Source of the DNA: Halogeometricum rufum
GTDB taxonomy: Archaea; Halobacteriota; Halobacteria; Halobacteriales; Haloferacaceae
Length of the DNA stretch: 64,000 bases
Direction of reading: 5' to 3'
NCBI RefSeq assembly: GCF_900112175.1
Contig: NZ_FOYT01000007.1
Location: 1-64,000, forward strand
Below the pieces are notes generated by a model, which was not told the DNA's origin, made no database searches, and was given only the letters and a program-made list of their open reading frames with translations. Shown here piece after piece: positions 52,579-61,572 of the stretch. Made by a program: the position numbers and the translations under genes. Each line of letters opens with the position of its first letter. Within the stretch, counting starts at the first letter, position 1.

Positions 52579-53676
52579 ATGGACCCCAGAGTCAGAGACC
52601 ACGCCGAGGTGCTGGTCGACTGGAGCGCGCGAGTCGAGGCGGGCGACGACGTGGTGGTGAGCGTCGCCGAGGGCGCCCACGAACTCGCCGTCGCCGTCGC
52701 CGAACGGTTGGGCGAACGCGGCGCGAACGTCGTCACCACCTACGCCTCCGACGAGGTGGCCCGCGCGTACCTCCTCGCGCACGAGGGGGCGTTCGAGACG
52801 GGCGCACACGAACTCGCCCTCTACGAGAACGCCGACTCGGTGCTGTTCCTCGGCGGCGGCCGCAACACGTTCGCCACCGCCGACGTACCCGGCGAGACGC
52901 GACAGGCGTCGGCCCGCGCGTCCCAACCCGTCCGCGAGGCGCGGATGGACACCGACTGGGTGTCCACCGTCCACCCGACGCGTTCGCTCGCCCAACAGGC
53001 CGGGATGGCCCACGAGGAGTACCGGGAGTTCGTCTACGACGCCGTCCTGCGGGACTGGGAGGCTCTCGCCGACGAGATGGCAAACATGAAAGAGATTCTC
53101 GACGAGGGGTCGGAGGTGCGCCTCGTGAAGGGCGACGCGACGGACCTCACGATGTCCGTCGAGGGCCGCACCGCGGTCAACTCCGCCGCCTCCGTCGCCT
53201 ACGACTCGCACAACCTCCCGTCCGGCGAGGTGTTCACCGCGCCGTACGACCCCGAGGGCGAGGTGTTCTTCGACGTGCCGATGACCATCTCGGGGACGCG
53301 CGTGCGGAACGTCCACCTGACGTTCGCGGACGGCGACGTCGCGTCGTTCTCGGCGGAGTCGGGCGAGGACGCCCTCGCGGACGTTCTCGACACCGACGAG
53401 GGGGCGCGCCGCCTCGGCGAACTCGGCATCGGGATGAACCGCGGCATCGACCGCTTCACGGACAACATCCTGTTCGACGAGAAGATGGGCGACACCGTCC
53501 ACCTCGCCGTCGGCCGCGCCTACGACGCCTGCCTGCCCGAGGGCGAGGCGGGCAACGACTCGGCCGTCCACGTGGACATGATAACGGACGTGAGCGAGGA
53601 CTCCCGACTGGAGGTGGACGGCGACGTCGTCCAGCGAAACGGCGTCTTCCGGTGGGAAGACGGCTTCGAGGGATAG
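52579..53676 (+). CDS. M29-family metal-dependent aminopeptidase
   Basis: A 365-residue protein. DYRG-type M29 signatures are GTRVRNVHLTFADGDVASFS, then ELGIGMNRGIDRFTDNILFD, EKMGDTVHLAVGRAYDACLP and DSAVHVDMITDVSEDSRLEV. The metal ligands Glu (GEVFTAPYDPEGEVFFD), His (VHLAVG) and Asp (HVDMI) are in place. It is a cytosolic exopeptidase that releases N-terminal residues from short peptides. Confidence 0.93.
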   Translation: MDPRVRDHAEVLVDWSARVEAGDDVVVSVAEGAHELAVAVAERLGERGANVVTTYASDEVARAYLLAHEGAFETGAHELALYENADSVLFLGGGRNTFATADVPGETRQASARASQPVREARMDTDWVSTVHPTRSLAQQAGMAHEEYREFVYDAVLRDWEALADEMANMKEILDEGSEVRLVKGDATDLTMSVEGRTAVNSAASVAYDSHNLPSGEVFTAPYDPEGEVFFDVPMTISGTRVRNVHLTFADGDVASFSAESGEDALADVLDTDEGARRLGELGIGMNRGIDRFTDNILFDEKMGDTVHLAVGRAYDACLPEGEAGNDSAVHVDMITDVSEDSRLEVDGDVVQRNGVFRWEDGFEG

Positions 53677-53737
53677 CCCGCGGACGAGGGGAGAGCGGCA
53701 CGCCTCGCCGACTGCCGGCGGCGGGTCTCCGCGACGG

Positions 53738-53872
53738 TCACTCCTGTACGCGCGCGACGTTGTGCATCTGCTGTCCGCACCGGGGACACACCGTCGTCGG
53801 GTCGCCCGGTTCCGACCGGAAACTGCACCGCGTACACTCGTACCACTGCGACCTGTCGAACGTCTCTCCCAT
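53738..53872 (-). CDS. 44-residue rubrerythrin-like zinc-ribbon protein
   Basis: A reverse frame from the ATG at 53872: MGETFDRSQWYECTRCSFRS, then EPGDPTTVCPRCGQQMHNVA, then RVQE. Two CxxC pairs about 17 residues apart form a rubredoxin-like knuckle site of the kind annotated as rubrerythrin-like in haloarchaea. It may bind iron or zinc. It converges on the M29 gene. Confidence 0.75.
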   Translation of the reverse strand: MGETFDRSQWYECTRCSFRSEPGDPTTVCPRCGQQMHNVARVQE

Positions 53873-54078
53873 ACCACTCGAGTATGCGCTCGGCCATGTT
53901 AACTGTTATCTAGCACCATACAGAACGTCGGGTGCGACGCGCACGCCCTGTCGTGAGGGTGTCACGCACGGGCCGTCGCGGGATGCGAATCGGACGCTGC
54001 CCGCGCGTCGACGCGGGGGCCAGAGACGGTGCAAGCGCTTTCGACGTACTTTTTACCGGCTGTCGTCACGTTCCACGC

Positions 54079-54486
54079 ATGGCAGAATTCAAGGTTGTCG
54101 TCTCCGACCCCGACGCCGGTGACACCCACCAGTTCGAGGTCGACGGACAGGACGCGAACCGATTCCTCGGCCGAGACATCGGCGACGAAGTCGACGGCGG
54201 CGCCGTCGGCCTCGACGGCTTCACGCTCGAAATCACGGGCGGGTCCGACGAGGCGGGCCGTCCGATGCGAGAGAACGTCGCCGGCTCGAACCTCAAGGAA
54301 CTCCTCCTCGAGGGCGGCGTCGGCTACAAGCCGTCCCGCGACGGCGAACGCAAGCGCGTCACCGTCCGCGGCCGTCAGGTCTCCGACGAGACGGCGCAGA
54401 TAAACGTCAAAGTCGTCGACGGCGGCGACGTCGCGGCCGCACTCGGCGAGGACGACGAGGAAGCCGACGCCGACGACGACGAGTAA
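54079..54486 (+). CDS. rps6e: Ribosomal protein S6e
   Basis: A 135-residue small-subunit ribosomal protein. [60 protein letters not shown] and [20 protein letters not shown] are the archaeal S6e pattern. The acidic C-terminus replaces the phosphorylated tail of eukaryotic S6. A CTTTTTACC box ~26 bases before the ATG gives a leaderless start. Two small haloarchaeal genes follow on the same strand. Confidence 0.96.
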   Translation: MAEFKVVVSDPDAGDTHQFEVDGQDANRFLGRDIGDEVDGGAVGLDGFTLEITGGSDEAGRPMRENVAGSNLKELLLEGGVGYKPSRDGERKRVTVRGRQVSDETAQINVKVVDGGDVAAALGEDDEEADADDDE

Positions 54487-54499
54487 CTCCTCCGCCACC

Positions 54500-54937
54500 G
54501 TGTCGGAACGCGTCCCCAGCGACCACGACTCGGTGACGTCGTATCGCGCGACCATCGCGCGGAGCGGCGGCACTACCCGCCCGTGTCTCCGTCTCCCGGA
54601 CGAAATGTCCGACGTGGAGGACGGCGACGTCGTCCGCCTCTCTTTGGACGGCGAACTGTTCCACGCGCGCGTGACGGCCGACAGTTCGGGCCACCTCCTC
54701 CGCGGCGCCTACGACAACAAGCGCCTCGCTCGGACGCCCGGCGAGGGGACGAACCGCCTCGTGGAGTGGTGCGAGAAGAGCGGTCGGGACCCCGGGTCGG
54801 CGGTCGAACTCGACGAACTCGACGCGGGATTCTGTTACGGCCTCCGGGTCCCCGGCAAGCGCACCGTCTACACCGTCCCCGACCGGCCGAACGAGTCGCT
54901 CTCGAACATCGCCGAGAAGTTCGCTCGCGACGAGTAG
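54500..54937 (+). CDS. DUF7112-like haloarchaeal protein
   Basis: A 145-residue protein with a GTG start at 54500, 13 bases behind rps6e. SVTSYRATIARSGGTTRPCL, VEDGDVVRLSLDGELFHARV, LRGAYDNKRLARTPGEGTNR and GSAVELDELDAGFCYGLRVP describe a beta-rich fold, roughly 110 residues, conserved in haloarchaea. GTNRLVEWCEKSGRDPGSAV is helical. Function is unknown; the place behind S6e suggests a role near translation, but that is only context. Confidence 0.75.
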   Translation: MSERVPSDHDSVTSYRATIARSGGTTRPCLRLPDEMSDVEDGDVVRLSLDGELFHARVTADSSGHLLRGAYDNKRLARTPGEGTNRLVEWCEKSGRDPGSAVELDELDAGFCYGLRVPGKRTVYTVPDRPNESLSNIAEKFARDE

Positions 54938-54983
54938 CGACGGAGTTCACGCGACTTTTACCCCTCGACGGCCATCTCGCCGT

Positions 54984-55463
54984 ATGAGCAAACTCGACGA
55001 GTTCCTCGCGGGCGACCGGCACGACGACGTGGCACTGTTCCTCACGCACGAGTACCTCGACAGCCAGGGTAAACTCCCGAACCTCGGCGAAGAGGTCGAG
55101 AACGGGTACGTCCTCGTCGTCCCCGGCGACGACGGGCGACAGGCCTTCGCCGCCGGGACGGGGATGGACGCGATGGAGTTCTCGCGGGCGGCGATGGACC
55201 GGAACGGCCACGTCGCGCGTGACCTCGGCGGCGGCGAGTGCCCGGACCGCGACGCTGACGAGAACCACCAGGCCGAGTTCATCTTCGCCTTCTCGGAGGC
55301 GCAGAACGAAGACGTCGGCGGCCTCTACGCCCGCGGCGAGGTGATTCACGCCTACGCCCACTGCGCCTGCGGGGCGTCCTACTCCGACAAGTGGGTCGTC
55401 GGCGAGGAGACGGAGACGGGCGTCCAACCCGGCGAGTCCGAACCCGCACACGCGGAGGAGTGA
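54984..55463 (+). CDS. DUF5807-like haloarchaeal protein
   Basis: A 159-residue acidic protein: SKLDEFLAGDRHDDVALFLT, NGYVLVVPGDDGRQAFAAGT, AEFIFAFSEAQNEDVGGLYA and YAHCACGASYSDKWVVGEET. Cysteines are at CPD and CAC; a metal site is possible but incomplete. It has no known fold. It follows the DUF7112-like gene after 46 bases and has its own CTTTTACCC box. Confidence 0.78.
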   Translation: MSKLDEFLAGDRHDDVALFLTHEYLDSQGKLPNLGEEVENGYVLVVPGDDGRQAFAAGTGMDAMEFSRAAMDRNGHVARDLGGGECPDRDADENHQAEFIFAFSEAQNEDVGGLYARGEVIHAYAHCACGASYSDKWVVGEETETGVQPGESEPAHAEE

Positions 55464-55494
55464 GCGACGCGTCCGAGGCGGCCGCTCGCCCGTG

Positions 55495-55635
55495 TTAGAC
55501 CCCGATTTCCGTCACCCCGAGAATCGCGCCGCACTCCGAACACTCCCAGACAGTCGCGTCGGCCTCGAACTTGACGGCCGTGTCGCTCTCGACTACCTCG
55601 ACGAGTTCCGCTCCGCAGTCGGTGCAGTGACCCAT
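55495..55635 (-). CDS. 46-residue zinc-ribbon protein
   Basis: A reverse frame from the ATG at 55635: MGHCTDCGAELVEVVESDTA, then VKFEADATVWECSECGAILG, then VTEIGV. Two CxxC pairs 25 residues apart form a simple zinc ribbon. Another small zinc ribbon lies at 53738. It is encoded upstream of nothing on its strand; role unknown. Confidence 0.7.
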   Translation of the reverse strand: MGHCTDCGAELVEVVESDTAVKFEADATVWECSECGAILGVTEIGV

Positions 55636-55714
55636 ACGGGCCGTCGAAGCCGAGTAGTCAAATAAGTGAGTCGTCGCGCCGTTCGGCGCCCGGGTCCCGT
55701 TCCGACCGTCGTCG

Positions 55715-56977
55715 CTACCGCTCAGTCTCGACGCCCTCGTCTTGGTCGTCGTCCGCCTCGGCTTCCGCGGCCGCCGCTTCCTCGGCTTCGACGTCCTCGG
55801 CGACGCGTTCGAAGGCGGCGAGGATGACGCGCTTCGCGGCCGACCCGTTCGTCGTCCAGTGGTGCGCGTAGTCGAGCATGTCGTCGTAGATGTCCGGTTT
55901 ACAGCCGGCGGCCTTCGGGTGGCCGCCGCCGTTTACCTGTCCGGCGACTTCGTGTGCGCGCTGGAACTCGTCCGTACCCCGGATGCTCGCGCTTCCGGCG
56001 GGCTTGACGATGACCGCGGCGTCGGTGCCGCGTTCGCGCAGGCCCTCGGCCACCTCGTTCTGCGAACACCGGCCGTACGTGACGCCGACGGTCCACGGGC
56101 CGACCTGCGTTATCTCCGCCCGGTCGAGGGCGGCGTCGATGAGTTCCTGTTTCTCCACGCGGCGGAGTTCGATGAACTGCTCGACGACGGGCGGCAGGTC
56201 GACGCCGTACGCGCCGACGACGGTGACGTACTCCTCGGGGCTCACCCAGTAGGCGTAGTCCGACAGGTCGTCGCTGCGTTCGTCCTCCTTCAGCCACAGG
56301 TCGTGGTCGCGGGTGACCGCGGCGAGTTCCGCCCACCGGTCGTCGAACTCGTAGTCCAACGAATCGAGAGTCACGTCCGTCGAACACACCTCGTCGGACT
56401 CGCCGACGACGAGTTCGACGCCGGCGTCGCGGACGGCGGCCAGCACGTCGTCGCCCCACTGGTGGTGGTCGTACCACGAGACGGACGACGCGCGTTCGAC
56501 GAGGGCGGCCAGTTCGTCGTCGACGTACTCGTACTCGTCGGGGCAGAGGTCGCAGACGTAGGCGTCGATGCCCTCGGGGGCGTGCTTCGCGACGCGTTCG
56601 AGCGCGTCGTCCAGCGAGTACGGCCCCGCGCCGACGAGTGCGACCGTCGACTTCGGCGCGTCCTCGTCTTCGTCGTCCTCGTCTTCGTCGTCTATCGGTC
56701 CCGTCGCCTCCCAGCGCTCGACGCGACGGGCCACGTCGTCCTCGAACGTCGCTACGTCGAGGGCGGCGCCGTACATCTCCCGCACGAGGGCGACGCAGCC
56801 GAGTCCGTCGGCGTCCGTGTCGGCGATTACGACGGCTTCGGCGTCCTCGACGGCCTCCTTCACTCGCTCCTCTGCGCGCTCCTCGTCCAGCGAATCGGGG
56901 TAGAAGAAGCCCGCGCCGGGCAACTGCGACTTCCGCGAGAGCGACAGCCGAGAGCTGTCGATGAGTTCCTCGTCCAT
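55715..56977 (-). CDS. DHH-family phosphoesterase (RecJ/NrnA-like)
   Basis: A 420-residue protein. DHH motifs are VVIADTDADGLG (about 48-59), VSWYDHHQWGDD (about 166-177) with the name-giving DHH, and the C-terminal DHHA1 GQVNGGGHPKAAGC. The centre VCDLCPDEYEYVDDEL and the acidic loop DDEDEDDEDEDAPK are typical haloarchaeal additions. It is a manganese enzyme, either an oligoribonuclease/nanoRNase or a RecJ-like protein in DNA replication. The C-terminus is a long Glu/Ala tail. Confidence 0.9.
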   Translation of the reverse strand: MDEELIDSSRLSLSRKSQLPGAGFFYPDSLDEERAEERVKEAVEDAEAVVIADTDADGLGCVALVREMYGAALDVATFEDDVARRVERWEATGPIDDEDEDDEDEDAPKSTVALVGAGPYSLDDALERVAKHAPEGIDAYVCDLCPDEYEYVDDELAALVERASSVSWYDHHQWGDDVLAAVRDAGVELVVGESDEVCSTDVTLDSLDYEFDDRWAELAAVTRDHDLWLKEDERSDDLSDYAYWVSPEEYVTVVGAYGVDLPPVVEQFIELRRVEKQELIDAALDRAEITQVGPWTVGVTYGRCSQNEVAEGLRERGTDAAVIVKPAGSASIRGTDEFQRAHEVAGQVNGGGHPKAAGCKPDIYDDMLDYAHHWTTNGSAAKRVILAAFERVAEDVEAEEAAAAEAEADDDQDEGVETER

Positions 56978-57108
56978 ACCGGTGCGAGGGGGGCGGGGGT
57001 GAAAATCTCCGTGGTCCGCGGGTGCCGCGTCGGTCCGCGCGACTCGCCGATTTCGCCGGTTCGGCGTCCCGCCCGCCTCCTCTCGGGCCGGAGTGCGACC
57101 GTCCCCGT

Positions 57109-57573
57109 TCAGGCCGACTCGGGCGTCCCCTGCGGTCCGTCCATCTCGTCGTCGGCCAACTGCCGAACCGTCAGCACGGGAACCGGACAGGTGCGGACGA
57201 CGCGTTCGGCGACGGAGCCGATGAGAAACCGGTTCTCGCCGTGTCGGCCGCGGGTCCCCATCGCCACCACGTCGGCGTCGACGTCGCGGGCGTAGTCGCC
57301 GACGACGGTCGCCGGTCGCCCCTCTCGGACGGCCGTCGTGACGTCTCTGTCCGTCGATTCGGCCACCTCCTGGAGCGCGCGCTCCCCGCGTTCGGTCAGT
57401 GCCTCGCGCATCTCCTCGCGGAGTCGGTCGGGCGAGGAGTCCACCTCGCTGGCGTCGATGACGTACAGCGCGTGGACCGACGCGTCGAACCGGTCGGAGA
57501 GGTCGAGGGCGACGTCCACGGCCCGACGGACGCTCTCGGACCCGTCCGTCGCGATGACGATGGTGTCGAACAT
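57109..57573 (-). CDS. Universal stress protein (UspA)
   Basis: A 154-residue single UspA domain: FDTIVIATDGSESVRRAVDV at the start, ASVHALYVIDASEV, and the ATP-loop VVAMGTRGRHGENRFLIGSV (G-x2-G-x9-G-S) with PVPVLTVRQ behind it. It is divergent from another Usp gene with 96 bases between starts, so they may share control. Confidence 0.93.
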   Translation of the reverse strand: MFDTIVIATDGSESVRRAVDVALDLSDRFDASVHALYVIDASEVDSSPDRLREEMREALTERGERALQEVAESTDRDVTTAVREGRPATVVGDYARDVDADVVAMGTRGRHGENRFLIGSVAERVVRTCPVPVLTVRQLADDEMDGPQGTPESA

Positions 57574-57669
57574 GGGCGGCGGTTCGTCAGCCCGCGGCAT
57601 AAAACCAGTCGGGAGAATCGGTGGCCCGCGGGGTGGGTATTTTTGACCGCGGCCGTCGCATGGCCGGGT

Positions 57670-58128
57670 ATGAGCGACCGACGCCCGATGGACGTGGAGC
57701 TGGTTCTCGTCCCCGTAGACCGGAGCGAGGAGTCCGCGAACGCCGTCGAACACGCCGCCGCCGTCGCCGCGGAGTACGACGCGGCGGTGCACGCCGTCCA
57801 CGTCCTCGGCGAGGACGTGGTCCGCGCCATCGAGACCGGCGTGGTCGACGACGAGGACGTGGTGGCCGACAGCGACGCCATCCAGGAGTCCGCCCACGAC
57901 ATCGCCGACCGCTACGGCGTCGCACTGTCGACCTCTGTCGCCTACGGCTTCTCGACGAAGATGAAGCTCAGACACCCCGGGAGCGTCGTCCTCGACACCG
58001 CCGAAGAACTCGACGCGGACTTCATCGTCGTCCCGCGCGAACCCGTCTCGGGCGACCCCGGCGAGGTCCTCGCGAAGGCGGCCGAGTACGTCCTCCTCTA
58101 CGCCAGCCAGCCCGTCCTCTCCGTGTAA
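57670..58128 (+). CDS. Universal stress protein-like, without canonical ATP loop
   Basis: A 152-residue UspA fold: MDVELVLVPVDRSEESANAV, YDAAVHAVHVLGEDVV and DFIVVPREPVSGDPGEVLAK, ending YVLLYASQPVLSV. The ATP-loop G-x2-G-x9-G-S is missing; PREPVSGDPG stands in its place, so nucleotide binding is doubtful. It diverges from the UspA gene at 57573. Confidence 0.85.
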   Translation: MSDRRPMDVELVLVPVDRSEESANAVEHAAAVAAEYDAAVHAVHVLGEDVVRAIETGVVDDEDVVADSDAIQESAHDIADRYGVALSTSVAYGFSTKMKLRHPGSVVLDTAEELDADFIVVPREPVSGDPGEVLAKAAEYVLLYASQPVLSV

Positions 58129-58176
58129 CCGACGCCTCGCTTCGCGACCCGCCGTCCCGTCGCCGTCTCCGGCCTC

Positions 58177-58725
58177 TCAGTCGCCGTCGCCCTCGGTGAG
58201 GCGGAGCGTCATCTCCATCTCGAAGCTCTCCGAATCGCTCGTCTCGAAGCCGATTTTCTTGTAGAGACCCACCGCGGGGCGGTTCCACCGCTCGACCGTG
58301 AGCCACACCTTCTCGACGTCGTTGGCGTCGCCGTAACCGAGGAGCGCCTCGATGAGGTGCGTCCCGATGCCCGCCTCCTGGTACGCCTGCAGGACGAAGA
58401 TGGCGAGTTCGTAGGCGTCGCCGTCGGGAACGAGCGTCGCGTGACCGGCCGCCTCGTCGCCGTTCCACGCGACGACGTTCAGACACTCCTCGTCGAGGAT
58501 GTTGTCGAGCCAGTCGCGGATGCGACGCTCCTGTCCCGGCGGGATGCCCTGCGCCCTGTCGGCGGGGTCGAACGATTCGTACATCGAGACGAGCGCCTCG
58601 AACTGCTCGTCCGTCCCGTCGTACGGGCGAATCTCGATGGTTCGTTCGTCGCGGTCTTCGAACGCCACCGGCGGGGATTCGAACGGCCCGGCGACTTCGT
58701 CGGGGTAGCGGCGTGACTCGCTCAT
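58177..58725 (-). CDS. GNAT-family N-acetyltransferase
   Basis: A 182-residue acetyltransferase. The core is AAGHATLVPDGDAYELAIFV, then the acetyl-CoA motif LQAYQEAGIGTHLIEALLGY (R/Q-x2-G-x-G/A), then VEKVWLTVERWNRPAVGLYK and KIGFE. It starts 4 bases inside the end of the next leftward Usp gene (ATGA), so the two are one operon. Its substrate is unknown. Confidence 0.9.
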   Translation of the reverse strand: MSESRRYPDEVAGPFESPPVAFEDRDERTIEIRPYDGTDEQFEALVSMYESFDPADRAQGIPPGQERRIRDWLDNILDEECLNVVAWNGDEAAGHATLVPDGDAYELAIFVLQAYQEAGIGTHLIEALLGYGDANDVEKVWLTVERWNRPAVGLYKKIGFETSDSESFEMEMTLRLTEGDGD

Positions 58726-59090
58726 CGGACCAAGGACACCGTGACGTGCGAGTTCAGCAGGACGAACTCGGCGATGCTCCCGATGTTTATCTTCCCCATC
58801 GGACTCGTCTCCCCGCCGCCGAGCACTATCTGGTCGAAACCCTCAGACTCGGCCGTCTCGACCAGTCGGCTGCCGGGGTCGCCGTCGAGGTGTCGAATCT
58901 CGGCGTCGACGCCCTCGGCGTCGAGCATCTCCCGAACCGTCTCCGTTACCTCCTCGCGCGACCGGTCCGACGAGGGGTTCTCGACGACCGCGACGGTCAA
59001 CTCGTCACCCGCGACGGCCGCCCGTGCCACCGTCTGCTCGGCGGCGCGTATCGAGTCGTCGCTCCCGCCGACTCCCAAGAGCACCTTCAT
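58722..59090 (-). CDS. Universal stress protein (UspA-like), operon with GNAT
   Basis: A 122-residue short UspA domain: KVLLGVGGSDDSIRAAEQTV, DELTVAVVENPSSDRSREEV, and FDQIVLGGGETSPMGKINIG with the loop G-x2-S-x9-S in changed form. It is the first gene of a two-gene operon with the GNAT acetyltransferase. It is the third Usp in two kilobases. Confidence 0.85.
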   Translation of the reverse strand: MKVLLGVGGSDDSIRAAEQTVARAAVAGDELTVAVVENPSSDRSREEVTETVREMLDAEGVDAEIRHLDGDPGSRLVETAESEGFDQIVLGGGETSPMGKINIGSIAEFVLLNSHVTVSLVR

Positions 59091-59211
59091 GAGACGTGGT
59101 GTCGCGGCCGCGGTAAAAAACAGTTACCCGTCTCGGCGGGTCGACCCGCTCTCGTCGCGTCCGCGACCGGTCGACGGAATCCTTTTCCGCCGTGGGGGGA
59201 AACCCCGCGGT

Positions 59212-60060
59212 ATGACCGACGAGGACCCGACGACGCCGGACCGCGACGGCCGGTCCGACGCCGAACCGGGCGCGCGGACGACCGAGGACGCGGTGCGAAC
59301 CGACGACGGCGAGACGCCGGACCGCGACGGCCGAGTGGCGGTCGGGGACGACTCGCGGGCGGCCGACGGGACGGGGGACGACGAGGCCGCCGGAGACGAC
59401 GTGACCGGCGGCGACGACGGCGAGACCGTCGAGAGCGGCGGTGACGACGCCGATGCCGACACGTCCACCGACCCCGACGCCGGGAGCGAAACCGCCGCGG
59501 CGGGCGAGTCGGCCGCCGGCGACGCGGCGACGGACGCCGATGACCCCGAGATTCCGCGCGACGTGCAGAAGTACGCGCGCTTCAAGAAGATGGACGGCGC
59601 GCAGTACGACCGGGTCAACGAGTTCCTCCGCGACCGAACGTACGTCACGGCCCGCGAGTGGGCCATCGCGCGCCTCTGTGCGGACTTCCGGACCGAGACG
59701 GGCGTCGAGATGACGAAGATAGGCGAGAACCTGCCCGAACTCGTCCCGTTCATGACCGACACGTACACCCCGCAGGCCGTCAATCAGGCCCGGTCGTCGT
59801 TCGAGGGGAAGGTGCGGAAGGCGGGAGCGACGTTCCTCTACGGCGCGATGTCGGGGTTCTTCACGGCCGAGGAACTCGACGAGTTGATGTACGAGGTGAC
59901 CGAGGTGGCGAAGTTCCTGCTCGAAGTCGAGGGGGTGGACCTCTCCGTCGAGGACGAACTCGAGGCCGAGGAACGAATCTCCAGCGTGATGCGCGAAGTG
60001 CGCGACGCGAGCGCCGACCTCCGCGAGGAGGAACTGGCAGACGACGCCGGCGACGACTGA
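59212..60060 (+). CDS. DUF5806-like haloarchaeal protein
   Basis: A 282-residue protein from the ATG at 59212. The first 110 residues are disordered and highly acidic (Asp, Glu, Gly, Thr, Ala). The conserved part begins DVQKYARFKKMDGAQYDRVN and goes on with ARLCADFRTETGVEMTKIGE, NLPELVPFMTDTYTPQAVNQ, FEGKVRKAGATFLYGAMSGF and TAEELDELMYEVTEVAKFLL; it is all helical. The function is unknown. The family is only known to me from haloarchaea. Confidence 0.8.
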   Translation: MTDEDPTTPDRDGRSDAEPGARTTEDAVRTDDGETPDRDGRVAVGDDSRAADGTGDDEAAGDDVTGGDDGETVESGGDDADADTSTDPDAGSETAAAGESAAGDAATDADDPEIPRDVQKYARFKKMDGAQYDRVNEFLRDRTYVTAREWAIARLCADFRTETGVEMTKIGENLPELVPFMTDTYTPQAVNQARSSFEGKVRKAGATFLYGAMSGFFTAEELDELMYEVTEVAKFLLEVEGVDLSVEDELEAEERISSVMREVRDASADLREEELADDAGDD

Positions 60061-60225
60061 GGCGGTTCGAGCGACGGTCCGGCCGGACCGACCACTCCTC
60101 CCGTACGTTCAAATACCGGACCGGGGCCACTCCCGACGTGCTCTGACCCTCGCCCCGGGTCGGTCAGCGGTCGTCCGGCGCTCGACTCGGGGACGCGACG
60201 CCGCCGGCTGTTCGCCCTTCCGAGC

Positions 60226-61524
60226 CTACTCCCGGACGTTCTCGCCGACCGCGTCGCCGAACGCGCCGTCCTCGTAGACGACGTGCCCGCGCACCAGCGT
60301 CGTCTCCGGGAAGACGCCGCGCATCCCCTCGAACGGCGTCCACCCGCACTTCGAGTGCAGGTCCGCGCCGCGAATCTCCCGCGAGTCCTCGGGGTCGAAC
60401 AGGACGAGGTCCGCGTCCGACCCGGCCTCGACGCGGCCCTTCGACGGCAGGTCGAAGATGCCGGCGGCGTTGGCGGCGGTCACGTCGCGGACTCGTTCGT
60501 ACGAGACGGTCCCCTTCCGCGCCTCCTCCAACAGGAGCGGTAGCATCGTCTCGACGCCGGGCACCCCGCTGGGGGCGTCCCAGAGGCCGACGTCTTTCTC
60601 CGCGCGGGTGTGCGGCGCGTGGTCGGTGGCGACGACGTCGACGTCGCCGGCGACGAGTCGCTCCCACATCCCCGCGCGGCGGTCTTCGCTGCGGAGCGGG
60701 GGGTTCATCCGGCCGTACGTGCCCAACTCGCTGGCGTCCGCACGCGAGAGGAACAGGTGGTGCGGCGTCACCTCGCAGGTGGCGCCGCCGGCCTTCGCGG
60801 CGTCGACGCCCTCGGGCGTGCTCGTGTGGGCGATGTGGACGTCCGCGTCCGACTCCGCGCCCACCTCGACGGCGCGTTCGACGGCGGCTTCCTCGGCCGC
60901 CGCGGCGCGGTACTGGCTCCACACGTCGGCGTCCGCCGCCTCGCCGGTGCCGCCCGCGTCCCGTTCCCGCGCGGACTCGTCGAACAGGGTCGCGTCCTCG
61001 GCGTGGACGGTGACGGTCACGTCCGCCTCGGCCGCCCGCGCGACGGCGTCGGCGAACAGGTCCACTTCGATGCCCATGTCGCCCGTCGAGTCGGCCAGGA
61101 ACACCTCACCGAGTGCGAACAGCGGCCGGTCGAACAGCGAGTCGGGGTCCCAGTCGGCGGTGACGCCGCCGCTGATGCCGAAGTCGACGACGGACGCCGC
61201 GGCCAGCGCCTCCTTCTCGTCGAACGCCGCGCCCGTCGTCGTCGGCGGCGTGGTGTTCGGCTGGTCGGCGACGACGGTGACGCCGCCCGCGGCGGCGCTC
61301 TGCGACCCCGTCTCCCACGTCTCCTTGTGCGAGAAGCCGGGTTCCCGGAAGTGGACGTGCGGGTCTATCGCGCCCGGGAACAGCATCTTCCCCGTCGCGT
61401 TCATCACCCGCTCGTCCGCGCGCGGTTCAAGCGACTCCTCGACGGCGGCGATGGTCTCGCCTTCGACTCGAACGTCGCGGACGCGGCCGTCGGCCAGCGT
61501 CGCGCCGGTGACGAGTAGTGACAT
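60226..61524 (-). CDS. pyrC: Dihydroorotase
   Basis: A 432-residue amidohydrolase from the ATG at 61524. Metal motif PGAIDPHVHFREPGFSHKE with His56 and His58, the HAEDATLFDE and HIAHTSTPEG segments (metal His), and VVATDHAPHTRAEKD (catalytic Asp) are intact. It closes carbamoyl aspartate to dihydroorotate in pyrimidine synthesis. The metal-bridging Lys of type I enzymes may be missing, as the position after ETGSQSAAAGG is not clear. It is alone on its strand beside a lipoate ligase-like gene. Confidence 0.93.
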   Translation of the reverse strand: MSLLVTGATLADGRVRDVRVEGETIAAVEESLEPRADERVMNATGKMLFPGAIDPHVHFREPGFSHKETWETGSQSAAAGGVTVVADQPNTTPPTTTGAAFDEKEALAAASVVDFGISGGVTADWDPDSLFDRPLFALGEVFLADSTGDMGIEVDLFADAVARAAEADVTVTVHAEDATLFDESARERDAGGTGEAADADVWSQYRAAAAEEAAVERAVEVGAESDADVHIAHTSTPEGVDAAKAGGATCEVTPHHLFLSRADASELGTYGRMNPPLRSEDRRAGMWERLVAGDVDVVATDHAPHTRAEKDVGLWDAPSGVPGVETMLPLLLEEARKGTVSYERVRDVTAANAAGIFDLPSKGRVEAGSDADLVLFDPEDSREIRGADLHSKCGWTPFEGMRGVFPETTLVRGHVVYEDGAFGDAVGENVRE

Positions 61525-61572
61525 ACCCCTCCGTCCCACGCGGAGAGGGTAAGCCTCGCGGTTGCGGGCCGG

